DNA of 24,142 nt from NCBI GenBank assembly GCA_934589325.1, contig CAKTNU010000006.1, forward strand, positions 1 to 24,142, in the 5' to 3' direction. This document shows, one piece after another, positions 1-6,585 of this stretch (the first letter of the stretch is position 1; each line of letters begins with the position of its first letter). The position numbers and the translations under genes were made by a program. The DNA is from an uncultured Oscillospiraceae bacterium. Its GTDB lineage: Bacteria > Bacillota_A > Clostridia > Oscillospirales > Oscillospiraceae. The notes beneath the pieces were generated by a model. It searched no databases. It was given only the letters and a program-made list of their open reading frames with translations, and was not told the origin of the DNA.

Positions 1-28
1 GCCCTTCACAGTAAATGGAGGGGGAGAA

Positions 29-56
29 CGGCAGACCCGGAGGTCCGGGTCTGCCG
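29..56 (-). terminator. Perfect GC-rich hairpin just downstream of the BMP lipoprotein gene
   Basis: A 12-bp perfect inverted repeat (29-40 with 45-56) with a 4-nt loop lies 18 nt past the stop of the minus-strand BMP gene. Read on the minus strand it is followed by a C-rich stretch (TTCTCCCCCTCC) rather than a run of U, so it is a poor intrinsic terminator. In BMP-type ABC operons such a hairpin often sits between the abundant binding protein and the downstream ATPase gene, where it may protect the upstream mRNA or cause partial termination. The downstream gene is outside the window. Confidence 0.5.
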
Positions 57-74
57 GATGGGTATCATTATATC

Positions 75-1334
75 TTAGTATGCCTCGTCGAGCAGGGTGA
101 TGCCGTCGATGCGGAGATCGAAGTAAGGAGCGGAGCGCATCTCGGACTCGTGGAAGTAACCGTCGATGATGACCTCGGTGTCGTGCTCGTAGTTTGCGTC
201 GGTGTCGACATCGGCAAGGTAGCTGGTGAGGGTCTCGCCGCCGACGGTGAAGTTGGCGGTGTCAAACACGTGGAGGGTGCCTGCCTCGAGAGCGGCCTTG
301 ACCTCGGTGATCTTCTCTGCGGTGCCGGCAGCGGCAGCAGCCTCATTGACGTCGGTCAGAACGACGGAGCCGGTAGCAAGGGTGCCGGTCCAGTCGGCGG
401 GGATGGTCTCACCGTTTGCAACTGCGTTGATGACGAACTCGTAGTAAGGAGCCCAGTCGATTCTGGAGGAGACGATGAAGGTGTTGGGGCAGGCGGAAAT
501 GGTGGAACCGTTGTAGGAAACGTTGGGGATGCCGGCAGTCTCGCAGGCAGTGGGAGCGCCCATGGAGTCGGCGTGCTGGCTGATGAGCTTGCAGCCGTTG
601 GCGATGAGCTTGTTTGCAGCTTCCTTCTCGGCGGTCTCATCGTACCAGGAGCCGGTGAAGGTCACTTCCATGGTTGCGGTGGGGCAGACGGAGCGGGCGC
701 CGAGGAAGAAGGAGGTGTAGCCGGAAACGACCTCTGCGTAGGTGAAAGCACCGACGTAGCCGATCTTGGCATCCTCTGCGGCGAAGTCGCCGTTCTCAAT
801 CATCTCGTTGAGCTTGAGACCGGCAGCAACACCGGCGAGGTAACGACCCTCATAGATGGAAGCAAAAGCATTGTGGTAGTTGGGCAGATCCTCTGCGGTG
901 TGAGCCTTGGTGCCGGTGGAGTGGCAGAACTGAACATCAGGGAACTCCTTTGCAGCCTGCATCACATAGTCCTCATGGCCGAAGCTGTCAGCGAAGACGA
1001 TGTTGCAGCCGGCGTCGGCCAGCTCAGCGGCGGCCTCGTAGCAGGACTGATCCTCGGGGATGTTGGTCTTGAAAACGGACTCGACGCCCATGGCTTCGCA
1101 GGCTTCCTTGGCTGCGTTCATGAAGTTAAGGTCATAGGTGGAGTTCTCGTCGTGCAGGAAGATAAAGCCGACCTTGAGATTGGAAGCAGCGGCCACGTTG
1201 TCCTCGGATGCGTTGTCTGCGGGCTGGCTGCTTTCAGCAGCGGCATCGTCCTGCTTGGGAGCGTTGGAGTTGCCGCAGGCACACAGAGCAAACACCATGG
1301 CGAGCGCAAGCAGCAGTGCAACAAACTTTTTCAT
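75..1334 (-). CDS. BMP-family ABC transporter substrate-binding lipoprotein, probably for purine nucleosides
   Basis: A 419-residue protein with a lipoprotein signal: a Lys-Lys N-terminus, a hydrophobic stretch at 5-17 and a lipobox LCAC with Cys20 as the likely lipidated residue. An acidic, Ala/Ser-rich linker follows (about 21-50), then a periplasmic-binding fold starting at KVGFIFLHD. The phrases YEGRYLAGVAAGL and KIGYVGAF are typical of the BMP/Med/PnrA family, whose characterised members bind nucleosides outside the membrane and deliver them to an ABC permease. ATG at 1334 is preceded by a good GAGGAG site at 1343-1348. The guanine riboswitch in its leader and xpt next door support a purine substrate, but no ligand-contact residue was assigned. 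The ATPase and permease genes should lie to the left, outside the window. Its codons look more selected (ATC rather than ATA) than those of its neighbours, as expected for a highly expressed gene. Confidence 0.9.
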   Translation of the reverse strand: MKKFVALLLALAMVFALCACGNSNAPKQDDAAAESSQPADNASEDNVAAASNLKVGFIFLHDENSTYDLNFMNAAKEACEAMGVESVFKTNIPEDQSCYEAAAELADAGCNIVFADSFGHEDYVMQAAKEFPDVQFCHSTGTKAHTAEDLPNYHNAFASIYEGRYLAGVAAGLKLNEMIENGDFAAEDAKIGYVGAFTYAEVVSGYTSFFLGARSVCPTATMEVTFTGSWYDETAEKEAANKLIANGCKLISQHADSMGAPTACETAGIPNVSYNGSTISACPNTFIVSSRIDWAPYYEFVINAVANGETIPADWTGTLATGSVVLTDVNEAAAAAGTAEKITEVKAALEAGTLHVFDTANFTVGGETLTSYLADVDTDANYEHDTEVIIDGYFHESEMRSAPYFDLRIDGITLLDEAY

Positions 1335-1395
1335 TCTTCGATCTCCTCATAATCTTTTTGTTATTTTATCTAAACTGCATTGCAGTGAAGATACG

Positions 1396-1447
1396 AAATA
1401 AAAATGCATTGACCGCGGTAATATGAACAAAACCACGGTCAATGCAT
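1396..1447 (-). terminator. Intrinsic terminator in the guanine-riboswitch leader (expression platform)
   Basis: On the minus strand a 15-bp stem (1433-1447 with 1404-1418, one G-U wobble) is closed by a 14-nt loop and followed directly by TTTTTATTT (1404 down to 1396). It lies between the aptamer and the BMP start codon, so it would abort transcription before the gene. This is the layout of an OFF-type purine riboswitch: ligand-bound aptamer allows the terminator, ligand-free RNA forms an antiterminator. The antiterminator pairing was not unambiguously identified. One candidate pairs the segment just after aptamer P1 (minus strand, AUGUAUU) with the 3' arm of this stem (AAUGCAU). Confidence 0.88.
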
Positions 1448-1454
1448 CGCAGAA

Positions 1455-1476
1455 GGGGCAAAAAGAACTGTGCCCC
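1455..1476 (-). other. Small hairpin between aptamer and terminator in the riboswitch leader
   Basis: GGGGCA (1455-1460) and TGCCCC (1471-1476) form a 6-bp G/C-rich stem, extendable by one A-U pair, with a 10-nt loop. It sits between the guanine aptamer and the terminator. It could be a spacer helix of the expression platform or a pause hairpin; it has no adequate U-tract and so is unlikely to terminate by itself. Confidence 0.6.
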
Positions 1477-1492
1477 TCTTTATAATACATCC

Positions 1493-1561
1493 TCCGATAG
1501 TCCGGTCATTTACGGCGTCCGGGTAGAAACTTCAAATCCATATCATTTGCTATATATCGAA
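1493..1561 (-). promoter_or_regulatory. Purine riboswitch aptamer, guanine class
   Basis: The minus strand carries the purine-aptamer core in order: P1 5' strand UUCGAUA (1561-1555), a U-A junction, P2 (CAAAU/AUUUG) around the loop GAUAUGG, the junction AGUUUCUACC, P3 (CCGG/CCGG) around a loop containing CCGUAAAUG, then ACUAUC and the P1 3' strand UAUCGGA (1499-1493). P1 pairs over 7 bp with one G-U. The two loops match the conserved kissing loops. The specificity nucleotide (position 74 in Bacillus subtilis xpt numbering, the C of GGACUAU) is C, which selects guanine/hypoxanthine; adenine aptamers have U. The J2/3 sequence UUUCUACC is canonical, which argues against a 2'-deoxyguanosine variant. 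It lies upstream of a terminator and the BMP gene. Confidence 0.93.
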
Positions 1562-1594
1562 AGCAATATTCTATTATCTCTTGACTACGGTCTA

Positions 1595-1623
1595 ATCGTA
1601 TCAGTCGGTGAGCAAAAAGTCAA
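1595..1623 (-). promoter_or_regulatory. Sigma-A-type promoter for the riboswitch leader and BMP gene
   Basis: Minus strand: -35 TTGACT at 1623-1618, 17-nt spacer, -10 TACGAT at 1600-1595. Transcription would start near 1588, about 27 nt before the aptamer, giving an untranslated leader of about 250 nt. Confidence 0.75.
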
Positions 1624-1694
1624 GTGTCCTTTTTCGACTTTTTTCACATTTTTAGCCACGCAATTTTGTCAAGTATCCACAAATTCAGTGCGGA

Positions 1695-2267
1695 TCACCC
1701 ACAAAATGTAAGTCCCGTGTCGCTCATCGACGCAATACGCGCAAGCGACTCAACGCGCATTCCCTCGGCGCGCATACGGTCGCCGCCGCCCTGGAACGCC
1801 TTCTCTATCGCGATGCCCGCGCCGACCACCGTCGCCCCGGCCTGAAGCGCGATATCGCGCAGGCCGGCAAGCGCCGCACCTGTCGCCAGAAAGTCGTCGG
1901 TTATCAGGATGCGGTCCGAGGAATTGAGATATTCCTTGGAGACGATAACGGTATTCGTGTTGCCGTGAGTGAAGGACTCGACCTCGACGGAATACACACT
2001 GTCGGAGATATTTTTTGACTTGCTCTTCTTTGCAAAGACCACCGGGCAGCCAAATTCAAGCCCGGTCATAATGGCCAGCGCTATGCCGGAAGCCTCTATC
2101 GTAAGTATCTTGTTCACGCCCTCACCGTCAAACAGGCGATGCAGCTCTTTTGCCATCTCGTGCATGAGCACGGGGTCGAGCTGGTGATTGAGAAAGCTGT
2201 CGACCTTCAGGATCCCGCCGGGTCTTACCTTGCCGTCACGCAGTATGCGCTGTTCCAACAGTTCCAT
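1695..2267 (-). CDS. xpt: Xanthine phosphoribosyltransferase
   Basis: A 190-residue type I phosphoribosyltransferase that converts xanthine and PRPP to XMP in purine salvage in the cytoplasm. The PRPP-binding signature ILITDDFLATGAAL is at 120-133, and the N-terminal segment with PGGILKVDSFLNHQLDP at about 17-32 is specific to the Xpt branch rather than to HPRT or APRT. Length matches the family (about 190). ATG at 2267 has AGGAGG at 2276-2281, so the start is secure. It lies downstream of rpmB but is separated from it by a strong terminator, so it needs its own promoter or read-through. No purine aptamer precedes it; the aptamer is in front of the neighbouring BMP gene instead. No clear terminator follows the stop, so xpt transcripts may run into the riboswitch leader. 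Confidence 0.95.
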   Translation of the reverse strand: MELLEQRILRDGKVRPGGILKVDSFLNHQLDPVLMHEMAKELHRLFDGEGVNKILTIEASGIALAIMTGLEFGCPVVFAKKSKSKNISDSVYSVEVESFTHGNTNTVIVSKEYLNSSDRILITDDFLATGAALAGLRDIALQAGATVVGAGIAIEKAFQGGGDRMRAEGMRVESLARIASMSDTGLTFCG

Positions 2268-2298
2268 TTAAGAGTCCTCCTGTTTTATATCTCTCGGC

Positions 2299-2327
2299 TC
2301 CCTATTCAGGAAAAAGCCGGCAGTCAA
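2299..2327 (-). promoter_or_regulatory. Possible weak promoter for xpt
   Basis: Minus strand TTGACT (2327-2322), 17-nt spacer, TAGGGA (2304-2299). The -35 is good but the -10 matches TATAAT at only three positions. It is the best candidate between the rpmB terminator and xpt. Confidence 0.35.
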
Positions 2328-2341
2328 GACAAATGAAACCG

Positions 2342-2371
2342 AAAAAAGCCCGTCGTTTGCTCGACAGGCTT
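2342..2371 (-). terminator. Intrinsic terminator of rpmB
   Basis: Minus strand: 10-bp stem (2371-2362 with 2355-2346, one G-U pair), 6-nt loop, with a run of six U overlapping and following the 3' arm (2347-2342). It begins about 24 nt after the rpmB stop. Confidence 0.9.
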
Positions 2372-2394
2372 GTTTCGGGTAATTTAAAAATAAA

Positions 2395-2583
2395 TCACAC
2401 AGCGCGGGTGACCTTGCCGCTGCGGAGGCAGCGAGTGCAGACGTAAACATGCTTGGGGGATCCGTCTACTATGGCCTTGACGCGCTTCACGTTCGGCTTC
2501 CAAGTACGGTTGGAGCGTCTGTGGGAGTGAGAGACCTTGATGCCGAAGGCGACGTCCTTCTCACAAAACTGACACTTTGCCAT
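2395..2583 (-). CDS. rpmB: 50S ribosomal protein L28 (zinc-ribbon type)
   Basis: A 62-residue basic protein of the large ribosomal subunit. It begins MAKCQFCEKD and contains SHSHRRSNRTWKPN, both characteristic of L28. Two CxxC pairs (Cys4/Cys7 and Cys49/Cys52) make this the zinc-binding form. I chose ATG at 2583 rather than the in-frame GTG at 2595, because the Shine-Dalgarno sequence AGGAGG (2600-2595) overlaps that GTG, and L28 proteins normally start with MAK or MAR. It is a single-gene unit with its own promoter and terminator, transcribed divergently from hprK. Confidence 0.97.
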   Translation of the reverse strand: MAKCQFCEKDVAFGIKVSHSHRRSNRTWKPNVKRVKAIVDGSPKHVYVCTRCLRSGKVTRAV

Positions 2584-2631
2584 GAATCGAAGCACCTCCT
2601 TGCTTGTGTTTGCTGTATAGACAGCTTTTAT

Positions 2632-2660
2632 ATAATACCAGATGTCAGGGGTAATTGCAA
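2632..2660 (-). promoter_or_regulatory. rpmB promoter with extended -10
   Basis: Minus strand: -35 TTGCAA (2660-2655), 17-nt spacer ending in TGG, -10 TATTAT (2637-2632). The TGn before the -10 makes an extended -10 element. The leader is about 40 nt. Confidence 0.78.
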
Positions 2661-2741
2661 GAGGAATTTTTATTATGAACGCTATTTTTTATGCCGTCTC
2701 CCGTTCAAAAATATTTTACGCCCGGATGCGTGTAAAAGTTG

Positions 2742-2770
2742 TTGCCAAATCGGGCGGAAGTAGTTAATAT
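2742..2770 (+). promoter_or_regulatory. Promoter of the hprK-murB-rapZ-whiA-dnaE series
   Basis: TTGCCA at 2742-2747, 17-nt spacer, TAATAT at 2765-2770, in an A/T-rich patch directly upstream of hprK and divergent from the rpmB promoter. The start site would be near 2777. Confidence 0.65.
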
Positions 2771-2817
2771 ATTAATATAGAAAAAATATGCCCTCGGGCG
2801 CACGGAGGATATCGCCT

Positions 2818-3756
2818 ATGCGCAGCAAATATTCCGTAAAACTCAAGACCATTGCCGAAGAAATGGGGCTGACGCCGCTGCACACATCGGCCGACTATGA
2901 GCAGGCTCTCATGGTGACGGCAGATGTCAACCGCCCTGCCATGCAGCTCACCGGCTTTTATAATTACTTCGACCCGCACCGGCTCCAGATAATGGGCCGT
3001 GTCGAGAGCACATATCTCGACACGCTCAGCCACGAGGAGCGGCTCATTGCGTTTGAGCGCTTCATGCAGTATGACATCTCCGCCCTCGTCATCTGCCACG
3101 GCATGGAGCCGTTCCCCGAATGTCTTGAAATGGCACGCAAATTTGACCGCAATGTATTTCTGACCTCCGAGGACACCTCGGAATTTCAGGCCGATGTCAT
3201 AAGCTCACTGCACAATCACCTTGCTCCGCGCATCACGACGCACGGCGTTCTCGTCGAGGTCTACGGCGAGGGCGTGCTGCTGATGGGTGACAGCGGCATA
3301 GGTAAAAGTGAGACGGCTCTTGAGCTCATAAAGCGCGGCCACCGCCTTATCGCGGACGACGCCGTGGAGATAAAGCGCATAAACAAGGACTCCCTCATCG
3401 GCACCGCCCCGGAGCTGATACGCTATTACATGGAGCTGCGCGGCATAGGCGTTATAAACGTGCGCCACATCTACGGCGTGGGCGCCGTCAAGCCTGAGTC
3501 CGGCATCGACCTTGTCGTTAAAATGGAGCCCTGGGAGGACGGCAAAGCCTATGACCGTCTCGGCCTGACCGACGAGAGTGAGAGCATACTCGGCGTGAAG
3601 CTCCCGCTTGTGACTATTCCCGTTCGTCCGGGGCGCAACCTCGCCGTTATTCTTGAGCTTGCGGCAATGAACAACCGTCAGAAAAAAATGGGTTACAACG
3701 CTGCAGAGGCTCTCGCCGCAGAGCACGACCGCGCCATCGATGCCGGAACATTATAA
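2818..3756 (+). CDS. hprK: HPr kinase/phosphorylase
   Basis: A 312-residue bifunctional enzyme that phosphorylates Ser46 of HPr (and Crh) in response to glycolytic intermediates and removes that phosphate when inorganic phosphate is high; it is the sensor of carbon catabolite repression in Gram-positive bacteria. The Walker A motif GDSGIGKS is at 157-164, the following RLIADDAVEI at 177-185 holds the catalytic Asp region, and the HprK signature ELRGIGVINVRHIYGVGAV is at 206-224. The N-terminal half (1-130) is the regulatory HprK_N domain. ATG at 2818 is preferred over the in-frame ATG at 2788, because GGAGGA (2804-2809) sits 8 nt before it and the resulting length matches the family. It is first in a tightly packed series; murB follows after 20 nt. 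ptsH is not in this window. Confidence 0.96.
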   Translation: MRSKYSVKLKTIAEEMGLTPLHTSADYEQALMVTADVNRPAMQLTGFYNYFDPHRLQIMGRVESTYLDTLSHEERLIAFERFMQYDISALVICHGMEPFPECLEMARKFDRNVFLTSEDTSEFQADVISSLHNHLAPRITTHGVLVEVYGEGVLLMGDSGIGKSETALELIKRGHRLIADDAVEIKRINKDSLIGTAPELIRYYMELRGIGVINVRHIYGVGAVKPESGIDLVVKMEPWEDGKAYDRLGLTDESESILGVKLPLVTIPVRPGRNLAVILELAAMNNRQKKMGYNAAEALAAEHDRAIDAGTL

Positions 3757-3776
3757 TTTAAAACGGAGACTGAAGT

Positions 3777-4796
3777 ATGGAAAATCTCGAAAATGCCATA
3801 GTTGAAATAAAGGAAAAAATGCCGGGGCTGAAGCTGCTTGAAAATGAGCCCATGAGCTCGCACTGCTCGTTCCGCATCGGCGGTCCCGTGCGCGCACTGG
3901 CCGCACCCAAGGACGTCAGCGGCCTTTCAAAGCTCTGTCACCTGCTTAAAAAGCATCATATCTCCCCCCTGCTGCTTGGCAACGGTACAAATATTCTGTT
4001 CCCCGACGAGGGACTTAAGGATCTGTTTATCATCAGCACGGAGAATCTGACGAAGATGTTTCTCCTTCCGGACGGCGCGATATATGCCGAGGCCGGAGTG
4101 TCGCTGGCAAAGCTCGCATCTTTCGCGCAGCAGAACGGGCTTTCGGGGCTCGAATTTGCCTCCGGCATACCCGGTACGGTCGGCGGCGGCGTGCGCATGA
4201 ACGCAGGCGCCTACGGCGGTGAGCTCAAGGACGCCGTTGAGAGCGTTGTGTTCTACTTTCTGCCCGATCAGGGGCTCTACGAAATGCCGAACGAGAACTG
4301 CAAATTTGCCTACCGCAGCAGCATTTTCCAGCAGATGAACGCTGCGATACTCAGCGCCGTATTCCGGCTCCAGCCGGGAGAAAAGGATGCGATATCCGCG
4401 AAGATGCGCGAGCTGAACGAGCGCCGCCGTGAAAAACAGCCTCTCGATCTCCCCTCCGCGGGCAGCGCCTTCAAGCGTCCCGAGGGGCACTATGCGGCCG
4501 CGCTTATCGAGGAAGTCGGTCTCAAGGGCTATTCCGTCGGCGGGGCACAGGTCTCTGCCAAGCACTCCGGCTTTGTCGTCAACACCGGCGGCGCAACGAG
4601 CCACGATGTCTACGACCTGATGATGCATGTGCGCAATACCGTCTACAAGGAACGCGGAGTGTTCCTCGAGCCGGAAATAATCATCCTGCCGCCCGGGTAC
4701 GCGCTGGTCGACGACGGCCCCGACCTCAAGCTCAACAGCGTTCAGGTGAACGATATGAGCAGGCCCCCCGTCTCCGACCCTCCTGAGGAGAAATAA
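3777..4796 (+). CDS. murB: UDP-N-acetylenolpyruvoylglucosamine reductase
   Basis: A 339-residue FAD-dependent enzyme that reduces UDP-GlcNAc-enolpyruvate to UDP-MurNAc with NADPH, a cytoplasmic step of peptidoglycan precursor synthesis. The FAD-binding part has SFRIGGPVRAL (31-41), LLLGNGTNILF (65-75) and SGLEFASGIPGTVGGGVRMNAG (123-144). The C-terminal catalytic domain holds Arg180 in YRSS, the catalytic Ser230 in GSAFKRP and Glu300 in LEPEI. About 35 residues past the usual end, rich in Asp and Pro, form a tail slightly longer than in most MurB proteins (about 300). A GGAG site is 8 nt before the ATG. The stop is 1 nt from the rapZ start, so translational coupling is likely. Confidence 0.96.
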   Translation: MENLENAIVEIKEKMPGLKLLENEPMSSHCSFRIGGPVRALAAPKDVSGLSKLCHLLKKHHISPLLLGNGTNILFPDEGLKDLFIISTENLTKMFLLPDGAIYAEAGVSLAKLASFAQQNGLSGLEFASGIPGTVGGGVRMNAGAYGGELKDAVESVVFYFLPDQGLYEMPNENCKFAYRSSIFQQMNAAILSAVFRLQPGEKDAISAKMRELNERRREKQPLDLPSAGSAFKRPEGHYAAALIEEVGLKGYSVGGAQVSAKHSGFVVNTGGATSHDVYDLMMHVRNTVYKERGVFLEPEIIILPPGYALVDDGPDLKLNSVQVNDMSRPPVSDPPEEK

Positions 4797-4797
4797 A

Positions 4798-5658
4798 ATG
4801 GAATTTCTTATAATCACCGGTCTCTCCGGCGCAGGCAAAAGCCGTGCGGCGGATATTCTCGAGGATCTGAATTATTACTGCGTGGACAATATGCCCGTCG
4901 CTCTTATGCCGCGCTTTGCGGAGCTGTGCATCGCGACCGGCGGCCGCTATGAAAAGGTCGCCCTTGTGACCGATGTGCGTGAGAAGGACGGCTTCGGTGA
5001 ACTCCTGAAGACGCTCGACCAACTCAAGGACATGGACTGCGGCTGCCGCATCCTCTATATGGACTGCGATGTCCGCACACTCGTCCGCCGCTATAAGGAG
5101 TCACGCCGTCCGCACCCTCTGTCCGCTCCGGGGCTCACCGTCGAGGACGCGATACGCAAGGAAGAGCTGCTGCTTGCCCCGATACGCGAGCGCGCCGACT
5201 ATACAGTCAACACCTCGAACCTGACCCTCGGCATGCTGCAGAACCGCCTGTTCTCGATATTCGTGCAGGATGGCCGCAAACGCGGCCTCGCGATAACCGT
5301 GATGTCATTCGGCTATAAGCACGGCCTCCCGATGGACGCTGACCTTGTATTCGACGCGAGATTTCTGCCCAATCCCTATTATGTCGAGGATCTGCGCCCG
5401 ATGTGCGGCCTTGACCGCCCGGTGCGCGACTTTGTGTTCGGCTACCAGCAGACACGGCAGTTCATGGAAATGCTTGAAAACATGATAGAATTTCTGCTCC
5501 CGCTCTACATTGAGGAGGGCAAGCTCGGGCTGACCATTGCCGTAGGCTGTACCGGCGGACGGCACCGCAGCGTCGCCATAGCTGCCGCGCTCAACGACCA
5601 TCTGCTCTCCAAGGGGCTGGACTCCACAAATATAAACCGCGATCTGGACAAGTCCTGA
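4798..5658 (+). CDS. rapZ: RNase adapter / nucleotide-binding protein RapZ (YvcJ family)
   Basis: A 286-residue P-loop protein. Walker A GLSGAGKS is at 8-15, and LVTDVREKDG near 57-65 corresponds to the conserved VxDxR region. The C-terminal domain carries the GCTGGRHRS signature starting at about 250, the RNA- and sugar-sensing half in the Escherichia coli homologue. In E. coli RapZ guides RNase E to GlmZ and binds GlcN6P; in Bacillus subtilis YvcJ hydrolyses nucleotides and affects competence, and no GlmZ-like RNA is known there, so the exact role here is open. The Shine-Dalgarno GAGGAG lies inside the end of murB. Its position between the MurB and WhiA genes is the standard one, but the yvcK gene that usually follows is absent. 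Confidence 0.95.
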   Translation: MEFLIITGLSGAGKSRAADILEDLNYYCVDNMPVALMPRFAELCIATGGRYEKVALVTDVREKDGFGELLKTLDQLKDMDCGCRILYMDCDVRTLVRRYKESRRPHPLSAPGLTVEDAIRKEELLLAPIRERADYTVNTSNLTLGMLQNRLFSIFVQDGRKRGLAITVMSFGYKHGLPMDADLVFDARFLPNPYYVEDLRPMCGLDRPVRDFVFGYQQTRQFMEMLENMIEFLLPLYIEEGKLGLTIAVGCTGGRHRSVAIAAALNDHLLSKGLDSTNINRDLDKS

Positions 5659-5683
5659 GCACGCGGGATAAGTGAGGTAAACG

Positions 5684-6583
5684 ATGTCTTTTTCTTCCGA
5701 AGCCAAGGCGGAGCTTTGCCAGCAGCGGCCCGACAGGAAATGCTGTGCACTGGCCGAGAGCTACGGTGTGCTGCTCTACTGCAACACCTTTTCGGCTCAG
5801 GAGATCCGCATCATAACCGCAAGCCCGGAGTTTGCCGCAAGGCTGCCGCGGCTGTTCAAGCGCGCCTTCGGGCTCGGCTTCGATACCGCGCCAGGCGAGG
5901 GGCAGACCGGGAAGCACAGCTTCAGGATAACCGATCCCGAAAAGCTCCGCCGGATCTTTGACGCCTTCGGCGCGGAGATAGACGGGACGCTGTCCCACCA
6001 CATAAATTTCGGCGTCATAGAGGACGACTGCTGCCGCGCCTCGTTCATCCGCGGCGCATTTCTGGCCGGCGGCAGCGTGACCGATCCGGAGAAGCGCTAT
6101 CACCTCGAGCTTGCAACGCCGCATCACAGCGTCAGCCGCGAGGCGTATTCGGTACTGCTGGAGCTGGGCTTCTCACCAAAGGAGACCCAGCGCAGCGGCA
6201 ACTGGCTTCTGTACTTCAAGCAGGCCGATTTCATCGCAGACTTCTTCACCACTATCGGCGCGCCGGGAACGGCGATGAACGTCATGACCGCAAAGGTCGA
6301 TAAGGAGATGCGCAATACCATAACCCGCCGCGTCAACTGCGACTCTGCAAATGCAGACAAGGTCGTCGCCGCCGCGCAGGAGCAGATAGACGCGATACGC
6401 CGCATCGTGCGTGAATACGGCATCGACGCGCTTCCTGAACCTCTGAAGGACGCGGCGCTGCTGCGCATCGCCAACCCCGAGGCCAGCCTTGCGGATCTTG
6501 CGTTGCTGTCCTATCCGCCCGTCACAAAAAGCTGCCTGTCACACAGGCTCAAGAAGATAATGTCGTTCAAGCCGGAGGAATAA
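5684..6583 (+). CDS. whiA: DNA-binding protein WhiA
   Basis: A 299-residue protein with the WhiA layout: MSFSSEAKAEL at the N-terminus, a LAGLIDADG-homing-endonuclease-like fold over roughly the first 190 residues (the FIRGAFLAGGSVTDPEKRYHLE block at about 122-143 is diagnostic), and a C-terminal helix-turn-helix at about 262-295 ending SHRLKKIMSF. The endonuclease fold is inactive in this family. WhiA controls sporulation-septation genes in Streptomyces and affects chromosome segregation and division in Bacillus. It begins 25 nt after rapZ with GTGAGGT as ribosome-binding site, and its end overlaps the GGAGGA site of dnaE. Confidence 0.96.
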   Translation: MSFSSEAKAELCQQRPDRKCCALAESYGVLLYCNTFSAQEIRIITASPEFAARLPRLFKRAFGLGFDTAPGEGQTGKHSFRITDPEKLRRIFDAFGAEIDGTLSHHINFGVIEDDCCRASFIRGAFLAGGSVTDPEKRYHLELATPHHSVSREAYSVLLELGFSPKETQRSGNWLLYFKQADFIADFFTTIGAPGTAMNVMTAKVDKEMRNTITRRVNCDSANADKVVAAAQEQIDAIRRIVREYGIDALPEPLKDAALLRIANPEASLADLALLSYPPVTKSCLSHRLKKIMSFKPEE

Positions 6584-6585
6584 GC

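Noticed and set aside
15..1352. Long plus-strand open frame (445 codons) opposite the BMP gene
   Set aside because: It mirrors the biased codon use of a GC-rich gene, its translation is a low-complexity Gly/Val/Asp sequence, and the minus frame encodes a clear lipoprotein with a riboswitch and ribosome-binding site.
2268..2341. Search for a purine aptamer in front of xpt
   Set aside because: None of the conserved aptamer blocks occurs in this gap.
2788..2817. Upstream in-frame ATG for hprK
   Set aside because: The Shine-Dalgarno GGAGGA lies after it, directly before the ATG at 2818, and homologous proteins begin at the later start.
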